Source: Ensifer sp. IC3342
GTDB taxonomy: Bacteria; Pseudomonadota; Alphaproteobacteria; Rhizobiales; Rhizobiaceae
NCBI RefSeq assembly: GCF_020193655.1
Contig: NZ_JADYVE010000003.1
Span: forward strand, 372,001 to 436,000
Length of the DNA: 64,000 bases
Direction: 5' to 3'
Below the pieces are notes generated by a model that saw only the letters and a list, made by a program, of their open reading frames with translations, searched no databases and was not told the origin of the DNA. How positions within the stretch are numbered: the first letter of the stretch is position 1; the number at the start of each line of letters is the position of its first letter. This document shows positions 50,387 to 59,620 of this stretch, piece by piece. Made by a program: the position numbers and the translations under genes.

Positions 50387-50887
50387 ATGCTGAAAGTCAT
50401 CGCCACGACCTTGCTTGCCGCCGCATCGGCCGTTTCAGCCTTCGCAGCCGGGCAGAACGGTGAGCCGCACTATTTCGTCAAGGCCTGGCTGCAGAAGGCG
50501 GACAAGAGCTTCGAACACACGACCGGCTGGTGCGACGCCAGCTATTTCTGCACGCTCGATCTCGGCGAATACGTGATCGAACTTAGAGAGGTATCGAGCT
50601 TCGGCTATGTACTCGCATTCAACTCTGCGCCATTCGAACCGACGCCCTGCTGTGTCTTCCGAGACGGACGGTCCGAAGCACGACTGAGGAGTGGTAGCCC
50701 GCACGTTCGAACTCTCTACTACACGCCTCCCGAAACGGGGGCGAAAGGCGCGGCAGAATTCGGCAAGATTATCATTCTCGTCGAAGACCTGAAGAAGCCC
50801 GAGCCGGATTGGTGGCAGGTGAAACCCGTCAGCGCACCGCCCCTTGACATATTGCACACATCGCCCCTCGGCCAAGAGACAAGGTGA
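50387..50887 (+). CDS. Exported protein with paired Cys, paralog 1
   Basis: The 166-residue precursor has a signal peptide (VIATTLLAAASAVSAFAAGQ) and then TTGWCDASYFCTLDLGEYVI, TPCCVFRDGRSEARLRSGSP and EFGKIIILVEDLKK. A broken paralog follows two bases after its stop. Unknown family. Confidence 0.7.
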   Translation: MLKVIATTLLAAASAVSAFAAGQNGEPHYFVKAWLQKADKSFEHTTGWCDASYFCTLDLGEYVIELREVSSFGYVLAFNSAPFEPTPCCVFRDGRSEARLRSGSPHVRTLYYTPPETGAKGAAEFGKIIILVEDLKKPEPDWWQVKPVSAPPLDILHTSPLGQETR

Positions 50888-50889
50888 AC

Positions 50890-51268
50890 ATGGCTGGCCA
50901 ACTCGCAACCGCGCTTCTCGCCGCCATCTCCGCCTCCTCTGCCCTCGCCTCGGGCCAGACCGGCGATCCAGAGTTTCGTACACGCGACCGGCTGGTGCGG
51001 CACCGGCGATCGCTGCACGCTCAAGGTTGGCGAGCACGATATCCGCATCCGCTTCTTCCTGTCGGGTGAAAGCTGCCGCTTGAGCGTGCGTGCAGCGCCC
51101 GGCGACCCCGCCGCTTGCTGCGTGTTCGCCAACAGGTCGGAAGAGGTCTTCGTCGGCGGAGGATCGCCGCACGCCGAGAAGCTCTATTTCCAGCTCCCCG
51201 ACGCGCTCACCGACAAAGGCCGCGTGGAATTCGGCACGCTCTACATCGCACTCGAGGCTTTGCGGTAG
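50890..51268 (+). pseudogene. Exported protein paralog 2, frameshifted
   Basis: It starts MAGQLATALLAAISASSALA (signal peptide) and GQTGDPEF as in paralog 1. The frame is then lost near 50975; the next frame gives HATGWCGTGDRCTLKVGEHD, AACCVFANRSEEVFVGGGSP and EFGTLYIALEALR, matching paralog 1 to its end. About 12 codons of paralog 1 are also missing at the junction, so a deletion caused the shift. Confidence 0.8.
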
Positions 51269-51318
51269 CGGCTACTTCATGCCTCCATCGCTCCGAAAGC
51301 TAGTGGTAAAAGTCCATC

Positions 51319-51904
51319 TCACTCCGCCCACTTAAGCAAAGCTTGCTTCAGCGTCATGGACGAGCCTTTGCCGCCGCGGACCTTTCCTTGATCCCACGGG
51401 GGTTCGGCGCCGTCAACGAAACGCCCAGACGGCTCGCCGAATTTTTCGAACGTTGGCTCGTGCTCTTTGTAGAGGTTCGGCTCATCTTTGTAGGGTGCGT
51501 AGTAGACTCTCTTCCGCTCATCGTCGTCCAGCCTGTCCTGCGTCGCCTGTATCGACGAAATGATGCCATTCAAGGCGGATACGCCGTCATTGTTGGAAAC
51601 CTTCGGCAGCAGGCGCTCCAGCTCCGTTTTTGCGTCCTCCAGATTCCTCTGCAGACCGCTCAGTCCCACTCGGGGGCCGGGGGCGTAGGCGTCATCGCTC
51701 CATGGTTCCTTCGAAAGCCTTCCAAGAGGCTTCCTAAGCCCCTCCTGAGAGTAGGCCTTCCGGCCGTAAAGGGCACCTTGAAGCAAACTCGTAGGCTCTC
51801 GCATCTTCCGGGCTGATGTAGCTGGCATTGGACGCGGCCAGCGTGCGCCGTTCAATCTTGCCAGCCGCGGCACCCTGCCCCAACGAACGTTTCCAGTCGG
51901 TCAT
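51319..51904 (-). pseudogene. Cargo-like gene with probable frameshift
   Basis: A good start (GGAGAAGG then ATG at 51904) opens MTDWKRSLGQGAAAGKIERR and SYISPEDARAYEF, but this frame ends at 51734. An overlapping frame continues from about 51800 as ALYGRKAYSQEGLRKPLGRL, GLSGLQRNLEDAKTELERLL to a stop at 51319. One indel between 51800 and 51740 would join them into a protein of about 190 residues. It reads in phage late sense. Confidence 0.5.
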
Positions 51905-52803
51905 GACCTTCTCCTCTTCTTCCACAGCCAGCCCGACCGTCGCGTTTGCGCCTCTGTGTCAACGTCGTTCAAGCGTCTTGCGCCTTGCGATCGGCCGGGC
52001 AGCTGTGGGGCGGCCGGTGACGCTGCCAAGGCCGCAGCGCCGCGCATCCTCTCGGACGCCTCAAGGTCGCTGTCCCGTTCAGGCGCATCACCGGCCGCAT
52101 ACGGCGCCGCGCCGCAGCGTGTGACGCGCGGCGGCTGCCGTAATCCGTTGTTTGGTGGTGATTTGATAAGCTCAGGAATCGAAACGGCTGCGGAAGCAGC
52201 CGTCGCATCAGGACAAAATTCCTATCCTTGATTTACGGAATAATCCAACTCACCCGAGGGACGCAAGAGCCGGCAAAGGGAAAAGCGTCCGATCGGCCAT
52301 TTAGCGACAGCATATTCGCTTGAAGCCCCACTTCCGGAATCGGCGTTGCCCATCCCGAACCTCCACCGCCGGCACGATCGCCCACGGCACGCGCTCGCAA
52401 ATCTTGCCCAAGCCCTTGCTATACAAACGTATATTATAATTTCCTTGCATAAGACAAAGCCCTCTGCTTCAATCAAAAAAGGTCGATGCTCAAGGGGCTT
52501 GGGCATGATTAGATTGGTGGCATTTCCGCAAGCAGAGCGACGGGACGAGACATCATCGCGCCTTAAGGCCGGTGGTTGGCCGTTGTGCACACAGAGGGAT
52601 GCCATTGCCTGACCTGCCGGTAAAAAAGACGTGAGCGAGGCTAGAAAAACCGGCAAGCCGACAAATATTAATACTGTAAACACCAAGAAATGACGGTGCG
52701 GCGCATATTTTTTAGACTTTGATGAGCCCATGGCTCCCGGGCCGATACCGGGGAACCAGACAAGCCCTAACGCATTTGCCTTCCGACAGAAGGAGTTTCA
52801 GTC
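51905..52803. other. Gene-poor region with possible gene remnants
   Basis: About 900 bases hold no convincing gene. A minus-strand frame from 52731 opens like a membrane protein (HRHFLVFTVLIFVGLPVFLA) but turns into low-complexity sequence, so it may be a truncated gene. The segment 52420-52470 is A+T-rich with a TATAAT. Confidence 0.45.
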
Positions 52804-53001
52804 ATGCGTAATCACTGGATCTATGTTGCCATCGGATTTCTTGCCGGCGCTGGCCTGTTTCTCACCACCTCCTGGCAGCAGGGCACGCCGCCCGCGGAAA
52901 TGCCGACGGTAAAGCTAGAAAAGACCGACCGCCTCCAAGGCCCCGCCGTCCAGACCTCGTTCATTATGGAACGCTTCGGCCCCGTGCACTCGGTGGAATA
53001 G
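52804..53001 (+). CDS. Small N-terminally anchored protein
   Basis: The 65-residue protein (MRNHWIYVAIGFLAGAGLFL) has one membrane helix and a polar tail with PTVKLEKTDRLQGPAVQTSF. AAGGAG lies 8 bases before the ATG. Unknown family. Confidence 0.65.
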   Translation: MRNHWIYVAIGFLAGAGLFLTTSWQQGTPPAEMPTVKLEKTDRLQGPAVQTSFIMERFGPVHSVE

Positions 53002-53133
53002 ACGTTACACACCTAATCCCCTGAATCCACAGCGATCTCGCTGGAAACGTCACGCGCATTTCCGGCGACATCGCCGGCCGTTGCCTGCAACCATGAAACG
53101 ATCTATGAGTTCCCCCACAACGCTGGGGGAATT

Positions 53134-54705
53134 ATGGCGACGATCACTGTAAATAGCGAATACTGGCTTGATATGAGCGGCTACGACTTCAGCTGGCTCT
53201 ACTACGGCGAATCCTACAAGTACGGAACGACGCAATACCTGGTCGACTACGGCGACGGTGGCGTCGACGCATTCGGCGGCTTCGGCTTTACCTACAGTGG
53301 CGGCGTGCCAATCAGCGGCACGGTCACGAGCTATGGCTACTATTACAATGGCGAGCGCGCGTGGATTGCCGAGGGGATCAGCATCTCGGCCACGAGCATC
53401 GTCAAAGCAGCAAACACCTATTCGACCGACGATGATCTGGCGGTGATGGCCGCTGCGCTTGCCGGCAATGACACCATCAGAGGCGGCAACTACGCCGACC
53501 TTCTGGCGGGCTTCGGTGGCAACGACCTGGTCTACGGCAACGGCGGCGACGACGCCCTCGGCGGTTTCAGCGGCACTGATACGCTCGATGGCGGAGCGGG
53601 CAACGACACATTGCTCGGCGGCGTCGGGGCCGACCGGCTTTATGGCGGTACCGGCACGGATACTGCCTCCTATGCCGGCGCTACCCTTGGGGTGGTCGCC
53701 AATCTCACCAGCACTGCGGCCAACACGAACGATGCCAAGGGCGACACCTACTCCTCGATCGAGAACCTTCTCGGATCGAGCTACGGCGATGCGCTCACCG
53801 GCAACACCGGCGCCAACACCCTCGATGGCGACGCGGGCAACGACACACTGGCCGGTGGCGCCGGTGCCGACCGGCTCTATGGCGGCACCGGCACGGACAC
53901 CGCCTCCTACGCCGGCGCTACTCTCGGCGTGGTCGCCAATCTCGCGAATGCTGCGGCCAACACCAATGACGCGAAGGGCGATACCTACTACTCGATCGAG
54001 AACCTCGTCGGATCGAGCTACAACGACGCGCTAACGGGCAACACCGGCGCCAACACCCTTGATGGCGGGCTCGGCAATGACACGCTCATCGGCGGCGGCG
54101 GTGCGGACAGGCTTTATGGCCGCGGCGGCACCGACACCGTCTCCTACGCGGGAGCGACAGCCGGCGTGGTTGCCAATCTAACCAGTGCTACCGCAAACAC
54201 CAACGACGCCAAGGGCGACACCTATTCCGAGGTGGAAAGCCTCGTCGGCACGAGCTACGCGGACAAGCTCTACGGCAACGCGGTTGCCAACGGGCTGACT
54301 GGCGGCGGCGGCAACGATACGCTGACGGGCTATGCTGGCAACGACCTGCTTTATGGTGGCGCGGGCCGCGACCTGCTTTATGGCGGAACCGGCGCGGACC
54401 GCTTCATCTTCAAGGCGACGACCGAATCCGCCGGCACGTCCTACGATTCGATCTTCGATTTCCTTGCGAGCGAGCAGGACCGGATCGATCTTTCGGCGAT
54501 TGACGCCAGCACGAAATTGACCGGCAACCAGGCGTTCAACTTTGTCGGAACGGCGGCGTTCAAGGGCGTGGCCGGCGAGCTTCGTTATGAAAAGCAGGCG
54601 TCCGACACCTACATCTACGCCGACGTCAACGGCGACAAGATTGCCGATCTCAAGATCCACCTCGACGACGCCGTCACGCTGACGAAGGATTATTTTGTCC
54701 TGTGA
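53134..54705 (+). CDS. RTX-type calcium-binding secreted protein
   Basis: The 523-residue protein has many GGxGxDxLxG-type nonapeptides ([40 protein letters not shown]) forming calcium beta-rolls. Its middle has three 79-residue units that include [19 protein letters not shown] and [18 protein letters not shown]. The C-terminal 110 residues ([20 protein letters not shown], ending TKDYFVL) look like a type I secretion signal. No catalytic domain is visible in the N-terminal 110 residues. No secretion genes adjoin it. Confidence 0.92.
   Translation: MATITVNSEYWLDMSGYDFSWLYYGESYKYGTTQYLVDYGDGGVDAFGGFGFTYSGGVPISGTVTSYGYYYNGERAWIAEGISISATSIVKAANTYSTDDDLAVMAAALAGNDTIRGGNYADLLAGFGGNDLVYGNGGDDALGGFSGTDTLDGGAGNDTLLGGVGADRLYGGTGTDTASYAGATLGVVANLTSTAANTNDAKGDTYSSIENLLGSSYGDALTGNTGANTLDGDAGNDTLAGGAGADRLYGGTGTDTASYAGATLGVVANLANAAANTNDAKGDTYYSIENLVGSSYNDALTGNTGANTLDGGLGNDTLIGGGGADRLYGRGGTDTVSYAGATAGVVANLTSATANTNDAKGDTYSEVESLVGTSYADKLYGNAVANGLTGGGGNDTLTGYAGNDLLYGGAGRDLLYGGTGADRFIFKATTESAGTSYDSIFDFLASEQDRIDLSAIDASTKLTGNQAFNFVGTAAFKGVAGELRYEKQASDTYIYADVNGDKIADLKIHLDDAVTLTKDYFVL
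53636..54346 (+). repeat. Three tandem 237-base repeats within the RTX gene
   Basis: The phrase CGGCTxTATGGCGGxACCGG recurs at 53636, 53873 and, diverged, at 54110, exactly 237 bases (79 codons) apart. Units 1 and 2 are the most alike, so at least one duplication is recent. Confidence 0.85.
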
Positions 54706-54722
54706 GTCGAGGCGGCATCGCC

Positions 54723-54790
54723 ACTGCATGGTTCCCCAAATCGTATTCGAATCTGGGAACCATGCAGCAATTCAAAGTGTTACGGCCGTG
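54723..54790 (+). repeat. RIME element
   Basis: CTGCATGGTTCCCCAAATCG and a matching CGAATCTGGGAACCATGCAG arm form a long stem, then CAATTCAAAGTGTTACGG. It lies right after the RTX stop and may end its transcript. Confidence 0.85.
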
Positions 54791-54895
54791 CTGGCAGCCA
54801 AGCGCGGAGCAATCCACCGCGCAACTGCCGGTCTCAAGCGGCCGTGACATGAACCTTTGTGCTCGCCGAACGTTTCCTTGCCAGCCCGAACGGAG

Positions 54896-54955
54896 CAATT
54901 CCAGGAAAAGTATGTAATGGCTTTCCGCCGGGAATTGCGTGGTTTCAAAGCGGAG
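54896..54955 (+). repeat. AATTCCAGGAAAAGTATG-type repeat
   Basis: AGCAATTCCAGGAAAAGTAT, then GGCTTTCCGCCGGGAATTGC and GTGGTTTCAAAG, matches the element at 45526. Confidence 0.75.
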
Positions 54956-54963
54956 GACTGGTT

Positions 54964-55062
54964 ATGGTCCCTGTCCGGTATGCCAGGATGGTCGAGTGGA
55001 TCGCGGTGATTGCCGCATGCGCTCTGGTTGCGGCCTTCATGGTCGCGACGTTGATCCCGTAA
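54964..55062 (+). CDS. Tiny membrane protein (32 residues)
   Basis: The product MVPVRYARMVEWIAVIAACA continues LVAAFMVATLIP, one membrane helix with a basic N-terminus. GGAGG lies 7 bases before the ATG. A similar-style 39-residue protein lies at 55.6 kb on the other strand. Confidence 0.45.
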   Translation: MVPVRYARMVEWIAVIAACALVAAFMVATLIP

Positions 55063-55075
55063 TAGACGCCGCCAA

Positions 55076-55336
55076 TCAGACTATGCCGGTAAATTTCCGC
55101 TGCTCACGGATGTAGGCGATTGCAGCTACTTCCAGAGCTCTGCACTTTTCCTCAAGCCGGAGCAGGCCTTCATCGTCTTTGTCGGGAGCGCATCGCAGAG
55201 CATCGCGTCTCAGGCACGCGTGCTCGTACACCTCGCACAAATGCAGAAACACGAGATCCTGCATCATCCAAGCGCTGTCCCTCAACTCGGGCGCGGCCAA
55301 AAGCAGCCTGGCCATTCCTGCCTTCTGCACATCCAT
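55076..55336 (-). CDS. Hypothetical helical protein
   Basis: The 86-residue protein (MDVQKAGMARLLLAAPELRD, then LVFLHLCEVYEHACLRRDAL and LEEKCRALEVAAIAYIREQR) is predicted helical and soluble. The ribosome site is weak. Unknown family. Confidence 0.5.
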   Translation of the reverse strand: MDVQKAGMARLLLAAPELRDSAWMMQDLVFLHLCEVYEHACLRRDALRCAPDKDDEGLLRLEEKCRALEVAAIAYIREQRKFTGIV

Positions 55337-55359
55337 GCCGAACGCTCGCATTCCTGGAC

Positions 55360-55423
55360 AAACATGCAGCAATTCAAAGTGCTACAGCGCCTTTCTGCGT
55401 CTGATAAAACGCGGCGCCGTAGC
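55360..55423 (+). repeat. RIME element, one arm missing
   Basis: ACAAACATGCAGCAATTCAA, AGTGCTACAGCGCCTTTCTG and ACGCGGCGCCGTAGC are present without the left hairpin arm. Confidence 0.8.
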
Positions 55424-55582
55424 AAGTATTAACGACCGGCTCCGGAAGAAGGTTCCAGAAGCACCGCAGACGCGCCCGCAGCCGCGAAGGCCCTCGCTAC
55501 CCACAGGGCGGGACATCCCGAAGAAGAAAAAGAAATCAAATGGATGTTGCTTGAGACGCCCGGAGCTGCAGCCGACCGCCCG

Positions 55583-55702
55583 TCATTTGACCACCGCCGC
55601 AACGAGAAAGGCGGCAACCGCGCCGCAGAGCACCGCATAGGCGCAGGCGCGCAACATTTTCATTCGGCGCGTTCTCTCGCCGGTCCAATCGTAGCCCATC
55701 AT
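55583..55702 (-). CDS. Tiny membrane protein (39 residues)
   Basis: The product MMGYDWTGERTRRMKMLRAC continues AYAVLCGAVAAFLVAAVVK: basic N-terminus and one helix. GGAG lies just before the tandem ATGs. Confidence 0.5.
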   Translation of the reverse strand: MMGYDWTGERTRRMKMLRACAYAVLCGAVAAFLVAAVVK

Positions 55703-55716
55703 GTGCTCCGAACGCC

Positions 55717-55808
55717 TTACAGCGCCGCGCGTCTCATGTCGCGCAATGCCTGCTGTAATGCTTTGAATTGCCACATGATTCCTCAACCCGACTTCGACTT
55801 GAGAAATC
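55717..55808 (-). repeat. RIME element
   Basis: Plus-strand TTACAGCGCCGCGCGTCTCA, CTGTAATGCTTTGAATTGCC and a partial hairpin are the reverse of the consensus element. Confidence 0.75.
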
Positions 55809-55952
55809 TTCCAGTAACTTGCCGGCTTCTTCTTAAGAAATGGAGAATCGAGGCGAGAAAATCTGTTCGACAGTGCCCCACGCCTTCAGGTTCGTTGATT
55901 GGCGCATGCAGCCCCTCCCGCCTTGCCTTTCAGCCGCGAATGCGCAAGTTAC

Positions 55953-56000
55953 ACTGCAGCGCCGCGCGTCTTATCGGATGCGCAAAGGACGCATTAGAAC
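55953..56000 (-). repeat. RIME fragment
   Basis: ACTGCAGCGCCGCGCGTCTT followed by ATCGGATGCGCAAAGGACGC is the GC-rich end of the element only. Confidence 0.7.
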
Positions 56001-56043
56001 GGGTCTTGTGTGACGACCTGACAAGAACTTCGAGGAAACCGCT

Positions 56044-56223
56044 TTGAACTCCGATAACAAGCCCGATGCCACGATCAAGGTCGAGAAGCGATTGAACGGC
56101 CGCTGGGCCTTCGTACTCACTTTCCGCGGCGTGACCTATCCGGGTCAGGGTCAGTTTACCACCGAATTGCAGGCCCAGGCCGCCGCCCATGCCGCGATGA
56201 AGCTCTTGCAGCAGCGCGGCTGA
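56044..56223 (+). CDS. Small conserved-looking hypothetical protein
   Basis: The 59-residue protein starts with TTG (LNSDNKPDATIKVEKRLNGR), then WAFVLTFRGVTYPGQGQFTT and a C-terminal helix. GAGGAAA lies 8 bases before the TTG. Its stop abuts the convergent cyclase. Possibly a small beta-alpha nucleic-acid-binding fold; not certain. Confidence 0.55.
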   Translation: MNSDNKPDATIKVEKRLNGRWAFVLTFRGVTYPGQGQFTTELQAQAAAHAAMKLLQQRG

Positions 56224-56225
56224 TC

Positions 56226-57956
56226 TCACTCCGGCAGCCCTGCCAGTCGATAACCGTCCACAAAGTGCCGCCTGAGCTCTTCATCCCGGAATGGTTGTGA
56301 GTCGGACCACTGCCGTATCGTGAAGTTCGGGTTGTTCATCATGAACAGCTGCGCCTCTATCCGCGCCTCTTCGAGCCGCCCGAGCCGCGCCAGGCTTGCC
56401 GCGAGCAGGCGGCGCGAGGTCGCACGGTATGTTTCCGGGCGACGCAATGTCTGGATCGCCGCCTCGTAGTCGCGGCTTGCATACTGGGCTTGCCCCAGCA
56501 TCCAGTAATACCAGCCCGGTGGGTGAGGATTGAGCCTAAGGGCCTTGCGGACGTGCTCGATTGCATCGCCGGGCCGCCCCGCCAGCACGATAAGGTCCGC
56601 CCGCATCGCCCAGGCGTCGGCATGGTTGGGATCGAGACGCAGGGCAAGATCAAACTCCGCGTCCGACTCCTCCCAGCGGCGCTCGTGCCCGAGAATGATG
56701 CCGAGCACCCAGCGGTTGCCGGCGTCATTGGGGTCGAGCGCGACCGCCCTTTGTGCTTCCGCCACGGCCCGCGCCCGGTTGGGATCGATCGGCTGATCCC
56801 AGAATTCCCAGCTCAGCCAAAGGTTGAGCGCCAGCAGCCGATGGGCCTCCGCATAGTCGGGATCGCGTGCGATGGCCCGCTGCAGCAGGAAGATCGCCTC
56901 CCTTGCGCTGCCGGCCGTCTGCAGGCCGAGCGAACGAACCCGGACGCAGAGATCATAGGCCTCCATGTCGGTTGGCCTGTTTCGCGCCGGCGCGGCCGTC
57001 AACCGCCCGACGAGCGCCTCTACGATCTTGCTCGTCACCTCGTCCTGGACGGCAAAAATATCCTCGAGGCCGCGATCGAATCGCTCCGCCCACAGGTGGT
57101 CCCCTCCCATGGCGTCGATCAGTTGGGCATTGATGCGAACGCGCCCGGCGGCGCGGCGGGCGCTGCCTTCCAACACGTAACGAACGCCAAGCTCCCGGGC
57201 GATACGGCGCACGTCCGTATGCCTGCCCTTGTAGGCGAAGACGGAATTGCTGGCGATGACGAACAGGCCGCTGGCCCTGGAGAGGTCGGTGATCAGGTCT
57301 TCGGTCAAGCCGTCGACGAAAACCTCCTGCTCCGGGTCGTTGCTCATGTTCGTGAACGGCAGGACGGCGATGGAAGGCTTGGTCGGCAGCGGCAACGGTG
57401 CCTTGGCGGCGCCATAATACCCCCAGGCCGAAGTCTCGATCCGATAGACGGAAACCGGTTCGGCCACGTTCTTGATGGCGTGCGGGCCAAGTTCGTCAAA
57501 TTCGCAGTAGAGCCGCCGGCGGACCTGATCATGGATGCTTCCGGAGACGAAGATCTCTCCCGGACCGGCCATTGCCTCGAGCCGCGCGGCTATGATGACG
57601 CCATCGCCATAGAGATCGCCGCCCTCGACGACGACGTCGCCGAGGTTGATGCCAATTCTCAGAAGAATTTGCCGGTCGACGGCAAGCCCCTCGTTTGCCG
57701 CTTGCATCCGCCGCTGGAATTCGATCGCACAGGTCACGGCGTTGACGGCGCTTGCGAACTCGACCAGCACACCGTCGCCCATCGTCTTGACGATGCGGCC
57801 GCTATTTTCGCGCACCAGCGGTTCCAGGATCTGCTTTCGGCGTTCCTTCAACGTTGCCAACGTGCCGCTCTCGTCGAGTTCGACGAGGCGGCTGTAACCG
57901 ACCACATCGGCAGCCATTATCGCGGCAAGACGCCGTTGGGCGCGTTCTTCAGCCAT
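56226..57956 (-). CDS. Class III adenylate/guanylate cyclase with TolB-like and TPR regions
   Basis: The 576-residue protein has an N-terminal cyclase domain (AAIMAADVVGYSRLVELDES, KTMGDGVLVEFASAVNAVTC, RIGINLGDVVVEGGDLYGDG; about residues 8-170). A TolB-N-like region follows (PSIAVLPFTNMSNDPEQEVF to about 310), and then tetratricopeptide repeats to the end. Both metal Asp residues (AADVVGYS and GDVVVEGGD) are present. Rhizobia carry many such cyclases. No membrane segment is seen. It is divergent from the L,D-transpeptidase gene. Confidence 0.93.
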   Translation of the reverse strand: MAEERAQRRLAAIMAADVVGYSRLVELDESGTLATLKERRKQILEPLVRENSGRIVKTMGDGVLVEFASAVNAVTCAIEFQRRMQAANEGLAVDRQILLRIGINLGDVVVEGGDLYGDGVIIAARLEAMAGPGEIFVSGSIHDQVRRRLYCEFDELGPHAIKNVAEPVSVYRIETSAWGYYGAAKAPLPLPTKPSIAVLPFTNMSNDPEQEVFVDGLTEDLITDLSRASGLFVIASNSVFAYKGRHTDVRRIARELGVRYVLEGSARRAAGRVRINAQLIDAMGGDHLWAERFDRGLEDIFAVQDEVTSKIVEALVGRLTAAPARNRPTDMEAYDLCVRVRSLGLQTAGSAREAIFLLQRAIARDPDYAEAHRLLALNLWLSWEFWDQPIDPNRARAVAEAQRAVALDPNDAGNRWVLGIILGHERRWEESDAEFDLALRLDPNHADAWAMRADLIVLAGRPGDAIEHVRKALRLNPHPPGWYYWMLGQAQYASRDYEAAIQTLRRPETYRATSRRLLAASLARLGRLEEARIEAQLFMMNNPNFTIRQWSDSQPFRDEELRRHFVDGYRLAGLPE

Positions 57957-58179
57957 GTCAAACGCCTTCGCAGAACGCCGTGCCCGGAATTGTAGGACGT
58001 CCCCTGGAAATGTCTATCAGGCGAATGCGTTCGGCGGCTGGAGCGGGAGAGCGCACCAGATCCCCAAGAGAGACCAAACACCGTTCTACTTGAGAACGCC
58101 GAGAAGTTTTATGTTGTAGCAAATGAAAAATCTGATTTACTGCCACCTCGCTACTTGGCTTTTCGGGGGGATATTGCCG

Positions 58180-58854
58180 ATGGAGTGGACGCGCAGGGAT
58201 ATTGTGCTTGGTGGTTTAGCGTCACTCGGCACTGTGGCAGTCCAGAAACCCACATTCGCAGCGGCATCTTCCTATTTTTCCGGCACCGCCGTCGACAATG
58301 GCGTGAGCTTCCGAAGCACCAACTTTGCCAAGATCGACCAGAAGTGGCGCCGCCAGGTTGTCAAATATTTCAGCAGCGAGCCGATTGGCACCGTCGTTGT
58401 CGATACAAGGCACCATTTTCTCTACCTGATCATGGAGAACAAGACTGCGATCCGCTACGGCGTCGGTGTCGGCCGCGAGGGCTTCAAATGGTATGGCCGC
58501 GCCACGATCGACCGGAAATCGCTATGGCCACGCTGGACGCCGCCGCCGGAGATGCGCGAGCGCCACCCCGAACTGCCGGAATCGGTCGAGGGAGGATCGC
58601 CAAAGAACCCGCTTGGCCCGCGCGCCATGTACCTGCTTCGCGATGGCGTCGATACCGGCTATCGCTTGCACGGTACGCTGGAGCCGGGCAGCATCGGTAA
58701 GGATGCCTCCAGCGGTTGCATCCGCATGTTCAACGAAGATGCGATCGATCTCTATCAGCGCTGCCCCATCGGCACCGCGGTGCAAGTGCTGCCGCACATT
58801 GCCGACCAGGCCGAAAGTGCCGCTGAGGTCAGCCAGGCAATCCCGGTCGAATGA
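58180..58854 (+). CDS. L,D-transpeptidase (YkuD/ErfK type), Tat-exported
   Basis: The 224-residue precursor starts MEWTRRDIVLGGLASLGTVA, a twin-arginine signal, so ATG 58180 (GGGGGGA upstream) is preferred over 58123. The YkuD domain has VVDTRHHFLYLIMENKTAIR, GREGFKWYGRATIDRKSLWP and the catalytic GYRLHGTLEPGSIGKDASSG then CIRMFNEDAIDLY. It cross-links peptidoglycan or attaches proteins to it in the periplasm. Confidence 0.93.
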   Translation: MEWTRRDIVLGGLASLGTVAVQKPTFAAASSYFSGTAVDNGVSFRSTNFAKIDQKWRRQVVKYFSSEPIGTVVVDTRHHFLYLIMENKTAIRYGVGVGREGFKWYGRATIDRKSLWPRWTPPPEMRERHPELPESVEGGSPKNPLGPRAMYLLRDGVDTGYRLHGTLEPGSIGKDASSGCIRMFNEDAIDLYQRCPIGTAVQVLPHIADQAESAAEVSQAIPVE

Positions 58855-58883
58855 GGCCCGGCCGAATGAGGAAAGTCACCCTG

Positions 58884-59423
58884 ATGTCTGCTTTGACCGG
58901 ATATACGAGGCTGCTTGTCGCCGCGGCCATGCTCCTGACGCTCGCCGCCTGCAATACCACCACTGAAATCGCCGCGTTGGAAGAGCCGACCGCGGCGCCG
59001 ATCACCGGACAAACCAACGACCCGGCGCCCGGCTTCGAGAATGTCGTGGCCGGCAGCGAAGAGGACTTCATCCTGAATGTCGGCCGGCGGACCTACTTCA
59101 CGAAGGACTCGTCCGCGCTCGATTCCGTCGCGATGGCAACGTTGGATAAGCAGGCCATCTGGCTCAACAGCAACCCGCGTTGGCTGGTCAAGCTGCAGGG
59201 ATTTGCAGATGATTCCGGGTCCGCGTCAAACATGGAAAAGCTGTCGCAGAAACGCGCCGACGCGGTGATGGCCTATCTCGTCTCGAAGGGCGTAGATGCC
59301 AACCGCCTGTGGGCCAAGGGTTACGGCAACGAGCGCGAGGTCCGCGACTGCACGGACCGCTCCTGCCAGGTTCAGAACCGGCGCGTCGTCTCCAACCTGC
59401 GCACCGAGCGCGACACGCTCTGA
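58884..59423 (+). CDS. OmpA-family lipoprotein (Pal-like)
   Basis: The 179-residue precursor has the lipobox TLAAC at about residue 23. The OmpA peptidoglycan-binding domain shows TYFTKDSSALDSVAMATLDK, WLVKLQGFADDSGSASNMEK, LSQKRADAVMAYLVSKGVDA and LWAKGYGNEREVRDCTDRSC. The start at 58884 follows GAGGAAAG. It is 29 bases after the transpeptidase gene, so the two are probably cotranscribed envelope genes. Confidence 0.92.
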   Translation: MSALTGYTRLLVAAAMLLTLAACNTTTEIAALEEPTAAPITGQTNDPAPGFENVVAGSEEDFILNVGRRTYFTKDSSALDSVAMATLDKQAIWLNSNPRWLVKLQGFADDSGSASNMEKLSQKRADAVMAYLVSKGVDANRLWAKGYGNEREVRDCTDRSCQVQNRRVVSNLRTERDTL

Positions 59424-59541
59424 TCGCAGGATGCCTTGCGGATAGGTCTATCGTGGCTCCCGTCAGGACGGCAGCTTTCGCATCTTCACGTCCCGAGAGC
59501 CGGCTGTCCGCGGCGAACCAGACCTTGGCCGAGGGCGTCTT

Positions 59542-59590
59542 GCTGCATGCTTTTGTTCCTGAATCGGATACGATTCAGGAAAACATGCAG
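59542..59590. repeat. RIME-type palindrome (hairpin arm only)
   Basis: CTGCATGcTTTTgTTCCTGA, a 4-base loop, and TCAGGAAAACATGCAG form a long stem. It lies just upstream of the LacI start and may terminate the lipoprotein transcript. Confidence 0.8.
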
Positions 59591-59620
59591 GCGCATCAAG
59601 CCCAGCCGAGGGACCAGAAT

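Larger units (their letters stand above)
55703..56043. other. Repeat-rich gap
   Basis: The gap holds a RIME copy at 55717-55808 and a RIME fragment at 55953-56000. No gene is seen. Confidence 0.55.

Noticed and set aside
53636-54346. Regular repeats considered as a CRISPR array
   Set aside because: The repeats are 237 bases, in frame and encode RTX nonapeptides.
48197-56120. A shared 17-base string (CGCTGGGCCTTCGTACT) at 48.2 kb and 56.1 kb
   Set aside because: It is short and lies in coding sequence at one place and next to a repeat at the other; no further similarity was found around it.
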